Assembly (NCBI RefSeq): GCF_009296265.1
Contig: NZ_WBJS01000017.1
Span: 1 to 34,995, forward strand
Direction of reading: 5' to 3'
Length of the DNA: 34,995 nt
Origin: Thioclava sp. JE_KL1
Lineage (GTDB): Bacteria > Pseudomonadota > Alphaproteobacteria > Rhodobacterales > Rhodobacteraceae
In this document: positions 29,306 to 34,995 of the stretch, piece by piece
How the letters are laid out: every line of letters starts with the position of its first letter
Numbering within the stretch: position 1 is the first letter of the stretch
Translations under genes and position numbers: made by a program
Notes under the pieces: generated by a model
Databases searched by the model: none
What the model was told of the DNA's origin: nothing
Seen by the model: the letters and a program-made list of their open reading frames with translations, nothing else

Positions 29306-30349
29306 ATGGCAGCTTACGAGAATTTCTTCAACGCGGTGGGGCTGAAGGACTGGTGTTCGGCCGGCGGCGACGGTGGCGGCGGCATGACGTCGATGGCCGA
29401 CCTGATCGCGCAGACCGACGGCACCACGACGCAGGGCCCCAGCCTCTGGAACTGGCCCTTCCCCTCGCTCGATGCACTGAACAAGGCCTGCGGGGCGATC
29501 CCGCCCTCGCGCGATGTGACGCAAGGCCTCGAGGACGGGTTCCTCGCGATCCGTGGCGGGCTGCGCGCCGTCGTGGACCCGCTGACCCAGCCGCTGAGCT
29601 GGGCCCTGCGCGACATGCTCTGGATCATGACCAACACGCCGTGGTGGCTGATGGTGCCGATCCTGATGCTGATCACCTGGCTGGTGACGCGCTCCTGGAG
29701 ACTGGTGGTCTTCGTGCTGGTCTCGATCGCCTTCCTCGCCTTCATCAATCACTATGAGGCGGCCATGCAGACGCTGGCGATCATCTTCGTCTGTGCCTTC
29801 ATATGCGTGCTATTCGGGGTGCCGATAGGCATTGCGATGTCTCGGAGCGACCGGCTCCAGCGCACCGTGATCCCGATCCTCGACATGCTGCAGACGCTGC
29901 CGCCCTTCGTCTATCTGATCCCGCTGATCTTCCTGTTCTCGGTCACCGAACCGAAGCTCTACGGTATCGCGATCATCCTCTATGCGATCGTGCCCGTGGT
30001 GCGCCTGACCGATCTGGGTATCCGTCTGGTCGATCCCGACGTGATCGAGGCGGCCGACGCCTTCGGCATGACCAAGCGCCAGAAGCTATTCGGGGTGCAG
30101 ATCCCGCTCGCGCTGCCCAACATCATGGCCGGCGTGAACCAGACGATCATGATGAGCCTCGCCATGGTGGTGATCGCTTCGCTCGTCTCGGCCCCGGGTC
30201 TGGGCGTACTCGTGCTGCGCGGCATCCGGTCGCTCGAACTGGGCACGGGTCTCGTAGCTGGCTTCGGGATCGTGATCATCGCGATCCTGCTCGACCGCGT
30301 GACGAAAGCCTCGCTCGCCCGGATCGACACCAGCAAGAGCCGGAAGTGA
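29306..30349 (+). CDS. proW: Glycine betaine/proline betaine ABC permease (ProW family)
   Basis: 347 residues from ATG at 29306. A hydrophilic N-terminal tail of about 120 residues precedes the membrane part, as known for E. coli ProW. About six to seven helices follow (WWLMVPILMLITWLVT, LVVFVLVSIAFLAFI, TLAIIFVCAFICVLFGVPIGIAM and others). The EAA loop IEAADAFGMTKRQKLFGVQIPLALP contacts ProV. The longer open frame from 29219 begins at the terminator hairpin and is less likely to be translated. The Shine-Dalgarno is weak (CGGAAAAC), in line with a lower yield than proX. Confidence 0.9.
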   Translation: MAAYENFFNAVGLKDWCSAGGDGGGGMTSMADLIAQTDGTTTQGPSLWNWPFPSLDALNKACGAIPPSRDVTQGLEDGFLAIRGGLRAVVDPLTQPLSWALRDMLWIMTNTPWWLMVPILMLITWLVTRSWRLVVFVLVSIAFLAFINHYEAAMQTLAIIFVCAFICVLFGVPIGIAMSRSDRLQRTVIPILDMLQTLPPFVYLIPLIFLFSVTEPKLYGIAIILYAIVPVVRLTDLGIRLVDPDVIEAADAFGMTKRQKLFGVQIPLALPNIMAGVNQTIMMSLAMVVIASLVSAPGLGVLVLRGIRSLELGTGLVAGFGIVIIAILLDRVTKASLARIDTSKSRK

Positions 30350-30359
30350 GGAGACAGAC

Positions 30360-31409
30360 ATGACGAAAGAAATCAAAGTCTCGATCCGACACCTCTACAA
30401 GATCTTCGGGTCGGATCCGCAAGCGGCGCTCGAAGACGTCAAGGCGGGCATGGGCAAGCCGGAGCTGCTCGAGAAGCGCAACCACGTGCTCGGCCTCAAT
30501 GACATCAACGTGGACATGAAAGAGGGTGAGATCACCGTCATCATGGGGCTTTCGGGCTCGGGTAAATCCACGCTGATCCGGCACCTCAACCGGCTTATCG
30601 AACCCACCGCTGGCGAAGTGATCGTCAATGGCGAGAACATCCTCGACTATAACGAGGCGCAGCTGCGCAAGCTGCGGCGCGAGCGGATGTCGATGGTGTT
30701 CCAGAAATTCGCCCTTCTGCCGCACCGCACGGTGGCGGAGAACACGGCGATGGCGCTGGCCACCCGCGGCTTCCCGGCCTCCGACTATGTCGCGGAGGCC
30801 GAGAAGTGGCTCGACCGCGTCGGGCTCGGCGGCTATGGCGATCACCACCCGCACCAGCTCTCGGGCGGGATGCAGCAGCGTGTGGGCATCGCCCGGGCGC
30901 TGGCGTCGAACTCGGACATCATGCTGATGGACGAAGCCTTCTCGGCGCTCGATCCGCTGATCCGGACCGACATGCAGGACCTGCTGCTCGAGCTTCAGGC
31001 CGAGCTGCACAAGACCATCATTTTCATCACCCACGATCTGGACGAAGCGCTCAAGCTCGCCGATCACCTGGTGATCCTGAATGACGGTCGGGTGGTTCAG
31101 CAGGGCGAGCCGCAGGAGATCCTGCTCAACCCGGCGGATCCCTACATCGAGGACTTCGTGGCCGACATCAACCGCGCCCGCGTGCTGCGCGTGCGCTCGG
31201 TGATGGAGCGCGGCGCGCCGGAAGGCGAGATGTCGGGCGATATCGACGGCAACGACAACCTCGAGAGCGTCATCGCCAAGGCCGAAGGCGCGCTCGACCG
31301 CCGCTACCGCGTGATGATGAGGGGCGAACCGGTGGGCAGCCTCACCATGCCCTCGATCATGCGCGCGCTGGTGCCCGCACAGTCCTCGGGCGAAACCGCC
31401 AAGCGGTAA
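30360..31409 (+). CDS. proV: Glycine betaine/proline betaine ABC ATPase (ProV family)
   Basis: 349 residues, about 50 shorter than E. coli ProV. The N-terminal extension (KVSIRHLYKIFG...) and Walker A GLSGSGKST, FQKFALLPHRTV, LSGGMQQRVGIARAL and Walker B LMDEAFSALDPL are complete. After about 275 only a partial CBS-like region remains (LESVIAKAEGALDRRYRVMM, LTMPSIMRALVP), where E. coli ProV has a CBS pair that senses ionic strength. GAGGAG lies 6 bases before the ATG and 10 bases separate it from proW. It ends the operon; a hairpin follows. Confidence 0.92.
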   Translation: MTKEIKVSIRHLYKIFGSDPQAALEDVKAGMGKPELLEKRNHVLGLNDINVDMKEGEITVIMGLSGSGKSTLIRHLNRLIEPTAGEVIVNGENILDYNEAQLRKLRRERMSMVFQKFALLPHRTVAENTAMALATRGFPASDYVAEAEKWLDRVGLGGYGDHHPHQLSGGMQQRVGIARALASNSDIMLMDEAFSALDPLIRTDMQDLLLELQAELHKTIIFITHDLDEALKLADHLVILNDGRVVQQGEPQEILLNPADPYIEDFVADINRARVLRVRSVMERGAPEGEMSGDIDGNDNLESVIAKAEGALDRRYRVMMRGEPVGSLTMPSIMRALVPAQSSGETAKR

Positions 31410-31417
31410 GAAGAAAG

Positions 31418-31445
31418 GGACCCGCCCCTGTATTGGGGCGGGTCC
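31418..31445. terminator. Terminator hairpin after proV
   Basis: GGACCCGCCCC (31418-31428) and GGGGCGGGTCC (31435-31445) form an 11-bp perfect stem with a TGTATT loop, 8 bases after the proV stop. On the minus strand it is followed by CTTTCTT, so it may also stop transcripts of the convergent stress protein gene. Confidence 0.75.
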
Positions 31446-31688
31446 GACCCGCCGCGCGACGGGCGCAGGCTTTTCCCAAATATAAGCTTGAGTTGCCGTG
31501 GAAGCGGGGCGCGCGCCGGTCCGTGGGATGGCGCATAATGACCTGCGAGCGGTAGCGCTTCATGGTCGCCAAACCCCTCTCCCGAATGAACGTCTTGCGC
31601 GGTTGGCCAATGCGCCAGCCCGCCGGGACGGGCCGGCGCGCGCCCTGCGGCTTCGCCGCGTACCGGGCGCCGCACCCCGGGCGAGCCC

Positions 31689-32105
31689 TTAGCTGCGCAC
31701 CACGTAGACAGAGCACTCCGCATGGGTCACGACATGGGACGCCGTGGTGCCCAGAAGGTAATCCTGCACCTTCGGGTTGGCCGCTTCCATCACGATCAGG
31801 TCCACCTTGCGCTCATCCGCCAGCTTGACGATCTGGCGATGCACCGCGCCCTTGCGCACGACCATCTCGACCTCGGTCACCCCGCTGGCGGGATTGTCGT
31901 TGAGGAATTTGCGCAGCTGCTGGCCCCAGTAGGTATCCGAGTTGTAGATATTGAGGTTACGCTCGATCTCGGGTGCGATCGTCGCCACGATCAGCTTCGC
32001 ACGGCGCCGCCGCGCCATCTCGACGGCTTCCATATAGGCATGATGCTCGACCTGAGCGTGGCGCAGGTTGATCGGGCAGAGGATGAGCTTTGTCTGGCGT
32101 GCCAT
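31689..32105 (-). CDS. Universal stress protein (UspA family)
   Basis: 138 residues from ATG at 32105, which has GGAGG 5 bases upstream; an in-frame start at 32162 has none. The protein starts with beta-strand KLILCPINL and ends with the family pattern VDLIVMEAANPKVQDYLLGTTASHVVTHAECSVYVVR. The ATP-binding G-x2-G-x9-G(S/T) loop is only partly kept: LLGTTASHVV is followed by AECS rather than G-S, so ATP binding is uncertain. UspA proteins are cytoplasmic and help survival in stress or starvation. It converges on the betaine importer genes; the 279-bp gap holds the hairpin at 31418-31445 and nothing else I recognise. Confidence 0.82.
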   Translation of the reverse strand: MARQTKLILCPINLRHAQVEHHAYMEAVEMARRRRAKLIVATIAPEIERNLNIYNSDTYWGQQLRKFLNDNPASGVTEVEMVVRKGAVHRQIVKLADERKVDLIVMEAANPKVQDYLLGTTASHVVTHAECSVYVVRS

Positions 32106-32331
32106 GATGGCCTCCGGGGGAAATTCGAGGCGGAGAATGAACCGCGTGGCGGCCGGGCGCAAACCCGGATTGAAGGTGCCCCGCGCCTACGACGATTTTT
32201 CGCCCTCCTATCGAGCACATACGTCGCTCCAATGCCCCGATGCGACATCGATGATCGCGTATTCCCGCAGCGCATAGCACGGCTCGGTCCCGGATCGCTC
32301 GGGGGCAGGTCGGTTGCGCATACCCGCACGC

Positions 32332-32427
32332 CGTCCACCGCATCCCGCGCCGGATGATCTCGGTCATCTGATCGACGCGAAGGTCGTCGAGCATGTGGCC
32401 CATCGAGCAATAGAAGATGCGCCGGGC
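32332..32427 (-). pseudogene. Remnant of a ThuA-like gene (C-terminal end only)
   Basis: The minus-strand frame encodes about 32 residues including RRIFYCSMGHMLDDLR and QMTEIIRRGMRW. This resembles the C-terminus of ThuA-domain proteins (GR[IV]FYCS[LM]GH..., then an I[IV]RRG[MI]RW end). An in-frame TGA lies directly before it (32428-32430) and the frame runs on without a normal stop after W, so the gene is broken on both sides. ThuA proteins act in trehalose or other sugar use. This could be the old copy cut by the island insertion. Resemblance is from memory, without alignment. Confidence 0.5.
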
Positions 32428-32492
32428 TCATCGTTCAATACGGTGTGGCAGAGGATGATGTGGGGTGTTCACGCGTGGCGAAGGGCTTTTGC

Positions 32493-32523
32493 TCTGTTCC
32501 GATAACCGATTGGCAGGAACAGA
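32493..32523. repeat. Inverted repeat upstream of the integrase
   Basis: TCTGTTCC (32493-32500) and GGAACAGA (32516-32523) are perfect 8-bp inverted copies with a 15-nt spacer. They lie about 200 bases before the integrase start, near the change in base composition. They may be a recombinase or regulator site, but an attachment site is not proven because the other end of the island is outside the window. Confidence 0.4.
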
Positions 32524-32545
32524 TTAGATTTTCCGCACTGGGTGA

Positions 32546-32566
32546 TGGCGGAGACGAAGTCCGCCA
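32546..32566. other. Stem-loop upstream of the integrase
   Basis: TGGCGGA (32546-32552) and TCCGCCA (32560-32566) form a 7-bp stem with a 7-nt loop. There is no T run on either side. Its role is unknown; it could be a terminator for the remnant genes or part of the integrase control region. Confidence 0.35.
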
Positions 32567-32725
32567 GTCTCTCGATGTGTAGGGACTTTCTCAATTCGCC
32601 TTGCATCGCAAAAGATAACGAATTTACAGTTATATAAGACGATTTTTACAATCGAGGGTGATGCGACGTGTTGTACCCGGAAGCATTCAGATGCATTGAT
32701 AAAGGCGGGTAAGTAGGAGGGTGGA

Positions 32726-34024
32726 ATGCCGCGCGTGGCCAAGGAACTATCTGCGCTCGAAGTTAAGCGCCTGAAGCATCCGGGCAAGGGTAGGAACGTG
32801 ACGTTTGCGGTTGGTGGCGTGTCCGGTCTCCTTCTGCAGATAACGCCGAACGGGGGGAGGACTTGGCTGCTTCGGGTGCAAGTGGGGGAGAAGCGCCGAG
32901 AGATTGGATTGGGCGGCTTCCCTGAAGTGCCGCTTGCAGTTGCTCGCCAGCGCGCCCGCGAGATGAGGGATCAAATCTGGCGCGGTGTTGACCCAGTTGA
33001 GGAGAGGAAAGTCGCTAGAGCTGGGATTGTCGCTGCCCAGCGCCGAAGCATGAGCTTTGCGGACGCTGTGGACCATTACTTAGCCGCTAAGCTGGACGCG
33101 TTCAAAAATGAGAAACACCAACAGCAGTGGCGAAGTACGCTTAACACATACGCCGTGCCGGAACTTGGAAAGATTTTGGTCCAGGATATCGCAGTGCAGG
33201 ATGTGCTGCGGGTGCTTGAGCCAATTTGGCAGACAAAGACAGAGACGGCGTCGCGTCTTCGAGGCCGGATAGAGGCCGTGCTCTCTTGGGCGACAGTCGC
33301 AGGGCATCGAACGGGTGACAATCCGGCGCGCTGGGCTGGCAATCTTAAGGAGCTTTTGCCAGCTCCGATAAAGGTGGCAAAGAGCGCAAACCATCCGGCC
33401 TTGCAGATCAACGAAGCGGCCCGCTGGCTAGCAGCGCTGCGTAAGCGGGACGGTATGGGAAATCGCGCCCTAGAATTTGCAGCTCTAACTGCGGCTCGCT
33501 CGCAAGAGGTGCGTGGCGCTCGCTGGGAGGAAATCGACCAGAAGGCCGCCATGTGGATCATCCCTGCCGGGCGAATGAAAATGAACCGTGAACACCGGGT
33601 GCCTTTGTCTGGAGAAGCCCTAGCTCTGTTAGAGACTCTGCCGCGGTTCGATGAAAACTGTCTGTTGTTCTCAGCGCCACGTGGCGGCGAGTTGTCTGAT
33701 ATGACACTTAGCGCGGCCATGAAGCGATTGCACGAAGCCGACCTTGCCGGGGGCGGGCCGGGCTTTGTAGACCGCGCGAGTAAACGACCAGCGGTGCCGC
33801 ATGGTTTACGCAGCACGTTCCGAGACTGGGTGGCTGAGAACACCCATTTCCCCGGTGACATGGCTGAGGTGGCGCTAGCTCACAAGGTCGCCAATGCCGT
33901 TGAAGCCTCCTACCGTCGCGGCGACATGGTCGAAAAGCGCCGAGCGATGATGAACGCTTGGGCCGATTTCCTGACTGGGACGGTGTCGGCTGGAAAGCTT
34001 TTGAATTTCAACGTGAAGAGGTAG
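32726..34024 (+). CDS. P4-type tyrosine integrase
   Basis: 432 residues. The N-terminal DUF4102 arm-binding domain (about 1-95) has GVSGLLLQITPNGGRTWLLR and KRREIGLGGFPEVPLAVARQRA. A core-binding SAM-like domain follows (about 100-190). The catalytic domain shows arginine in AARSQEVRGARWEEID, the H-x2-R box HGLRSTFRDW and the nucleophile tyrosine in VEASYRRGDM. Such integrases move genomic islands, often into tRNA genes. GTAGGAGGGTGGA precedes the ATG. GC content is clearly lower than in the operons to the left, which fits recent transfer. The target site is not visible. Confidence 0.93.
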   Translation: MPRVAKELSALEVKRLKHPGKGRNVTFAVGGVSGLLLQITPNGGRTWLLRVQVGEKRREIGLGGFPEVPLAVARQRAREMRDQIWRGVDPVEERKVARAGIVAAQRRSMSFADAVDHYLAAKLDAFKNEKHQQQWRSTLNTYAVPELGKILVQDIAVQDVLRVLEPIWQTKTETASRLRGRIEAVLSWATVAGHRTGDNPARWAGNLKELLPAPIKVAKSANHPALQINEAARWLAALRKRDGMGNRALEFAALTAARSQEVRGARWEEIDQKAAMWIIPAGRMKMNREHRVPLSGEALALLETLPRFDENCLLFSAPRGGELSDMTLSAAMKRLHEADLAGGGPGFVDRASKRPAVPHGLRSTFRDWVAENTHFPGDMAEVALAHKVANAVEASYRRGDMVEKRRAMMNAWADFLTGTVSAGKLLNFNVKR

Positions 34025-34028
34025 TGTA

Positions 34029-34814
34029 ATGGAACAGAGGGTTGCGCCAATTCTTGAGCCACACGGAGCGTTACGCTCCGATGCCCCTCTTGTGCTTCAG
34101 GGACACATGTTGTTTCCAGGCGATCCGATTGCTGCCAAACGCTATCCCGAGGATATCGAGAGGGAAATGGCGATTGTATCTCAGGTTCTTGGAGACGACG
34201 ACGCCTACCCGCACTCTTCAATAATCGATGACGACCTGCCGATGTCAGTGATGGCTAAGCACCTTCTCAAGAAGACGAACGAGCAGTCAGTGAAGGGGTG
34301 GGGTGTTGGGCAAGTCGCGCTGCGCTTTGTCCAGCTTACGGATCGCTGGGAAGCCCCTAGCTTGAACAAAGCGATTTCTCTTACCTCGATGCAATGGCGC
34401 GAAGAGAGCGGCGCGGGCAAGAAATTCGTTAGAAAACAAGTGGCCAATGGGGCCGATTCGGAGAAAGCCGAGGAGGCCGCGGATGAGTACTTCCAGGATC
34501 GTCTTCGGCGTTTGTGGCGGGAGTTCTGGCCGGTAGCCCATTTTTGGGCATCAAATTGTTTCCTGGATGATGGAGAGCGTGTCAGCCTCGGAATTGGAGG
34601 CTCAGAGTTTGTTGGTTTTCTTAGATTCGCGAGTTTCTTCGAGCGGAGGCTATCGCTGATTGCGGACAGCGGGCCCGCTCAGATGAAACTCCGTGCCGGT
34701 GATCTGCTGTCTGTCCCCTCGAAATTTCCAGAGCCAATTCCTGAGTTGATGTCTGATCCGCTGCGCCCCAAAGACATTGAGCACCTCCGCTCTTATAAGG
34801 CTCTGTATAGGTAG
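34029..34814 (+). CDS. Island cargo protein of unknown function
   Basis: 261 residues starting 4 bases after the integrase stop, with AGAGG upstream, so it is probably cotranscribed with the integrase. No family is recognised. Visible features are a tryptophan- and phenylalanine-rich helix LRRLWREFWPVAHFWASNCFL (about 157-177), a charged segment KKFVRKQVANGADSEKAEEAADEYF (about 131-155) and a helical C-terminal part (FLRFASFFERRLSLIADS). No signal peptide or clear transmembrane helix is seen. Base use is like the integrase and unlike the chromosomal operons. It could be a regulator, excision partner or other cargo, but nothing shows which. Confidence 0.6.
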   Translation: MEQRVAPILEPHGALRSDAPLVLQGHMLFPGDPIAAKRYPEDIEREMAIVSQVLGDDDAYPHSSIIDDDLPMSVMAKHLLKKTNEQSVKGWGVGQVALRFVQLTDRWEAPSLNKAISLTSMQWREESGAGKKFVRKQVANGADSEKAEEAADEYFQDRLRRLWREFWPVAHFWASNCFLDDGERVSLGIGGSEFVGFLRFASFFERRLSLIADSGPAQMKLRAGDLLSVPSKFPEPIPELMSDPLRPKDIEHLRSYKALYR

Positions 34815-34851
34815 CTAAATTAAGCGTTGTCCGCTCGTCTGGAGCTTGCCT

Positions 34852-34995
34852 GGCTCTGTTGCACAAATCCCGTGAAGGGATTCATGTTGTGAATCCAGCG
34901 TGGTAGCTGGCTGTCATGAGCAGACCGACGCCCCCGACCTACAAGACCAGGAACTGGCCATCCTACAATGAAGCGCTCAAGCGCCGTGGCTCACT
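34852..34995. mobile_element. Left end of an IS5-family insertion sequence, cut by the window end
   Basis: GGCTCTGTTGCACAAATC begins at 34852 and has the form of the terminal inverted repeat of IS5-family elements in Rhodobacteraceae. Behind it are AATCCCGTGAAGGGATT (a stem-loop) and a transposase start at 34916. The right end, and so any target duplication, is outside the window. The inserted copy lies 37 bases after the cargo gene. Confidence 0.75.
34916..34995 (+). CDS. IS5-family transposase, N-terminal fragment (runs off the window)
   Basis: The frame encodes 26 complete codons starting MSRPTPPTYKTRNWPSYNEA and running into LKRRGS at the edge. This matches the typical N-terminus of IS5-family (IS903-like) transposases. 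The catalytic DDE residues are beyond the window. The gene is incomplete only because the window ends; whether the element is intact is not known. Confidence 0.75.
   Translation, partial: MSRPTPPTYKTRNWPSYNEALKRRGS

Larger units (their letters stand above)
32106..32725. other. Decayed chromosomal/island junction, about 620 bp
   Basis: No intact gene is seen. It includes a ThuA-like gene end (32332-32427), an inverted repeat (32493-32523), a hairpin (32546-32566) and an A/T-rich stretch around 32600-32670 before the integrase that is its likely promoter. Base composition turns lower in GC from about 32480 rightward, so the edge of the accessory DNA lies near 32430-32500. No tRNA or tRNA fragment is recognised here. 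Confidence 0.55.

Noticed and set aside
32178-32290. Short minus-strand frame ending in a sensible-looking peptide next to the ThuA-like remnant
   Set aside because: About 37 residues, with no ribosome-binding site and no recognised family. It may be part of the same decayed DNA.
32430-32725. Possible tRNA-derived attachment site for the integrase
   Set aside because: I searched by eye for a tRNA 3' end or a direct repeat and found none. The only tRNA is at the far left of the window and not adjacent to the island.

Overview
The window is GC-rich DNA (mostly mid-60s % GC by eye) with dense operons and short or overlapping gene junctions. The protein families (GbcA/GbcB/DgcA-type betaine demethylation, TRAP transport of aromatics, a BKACE enzyme in a pca operon) and an initiator tRNA with the C1-A72 mismatch suggest an alphaproteobacterium of the Rhodobacterales (Rhodobacteraceae/Roseobacter type). 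The genus cannot be fixed from the sequence alone.

Layout: (1) 19-95, an initiator tRNA-Met with a terminator. (2) 267-5688, a minus-strand operon of Rieske oxygenase (GbcA/Stc2-like), its ferredoxin reductase and a DgcA/StcD-like flavin demethylase, divergent from a GcvA-type LysR regulator: N-demethylation of glycine betaine, proline betaine or a similar quaternary amine. (3) 5842-8432, a small acidic membrane protein, a DXD glycosyltransferase and a divergent alpha/beta-hydrolase-like protein. (4) 8480-18230, PcaQ and a divergent, tightly packed set: pcaD, pcaC, pcaH, pcaG, a BKACE (DUF849) enzyme, pcaB, pobA and a TRAP transporter. It takes 4-hydroxybenzoate through protocatechuate to beta-ketoadipate, and the BKACE enzyme probably cleaves the product in place of the missing pcaIJF. 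(5) 18290-19866, a two-gene cassette of type III polyketide synthase plus ICMT-type methyltransferase. (6) 20382-27701, a LacI regulator with two tandem operators, a complete sugar-type ABC importer and a GH63/MGH1-like glycoside hydrolase. Both permeases have unusual extra domains, and the likely substrate is a glucosidic or mannosidic compatible solute or small disaccharide. (7) 28196-31409, a ProX-ProW-ProV betaine importer, then a universal stress protein (31689-32105). (8) 32.1-35.0 kb, a lower-GC accessory end: a decayed ThuA-like gene end, a P4-type tyrosine integrase, an unknown cargo gene and the left end of an IS5-family element cut by the window edge.

The chromosomal part reads as a nutrient-scavenging region: betaine uptake and demethylation, uptake and hydrolysis of a glycoside, and aromatic acid uptake and ring cleavage. 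The less usual elements are the BKACE-terminated pca operon, the polyketide synthase/methyltransferase pair, the modified ABC permeases with a GH63-like hydrolase, and a small membrane protein whose only good ribosome-binding site points to an ATC start codon. I saw no CRISPR array, no rRNA and no defence or secretion system.
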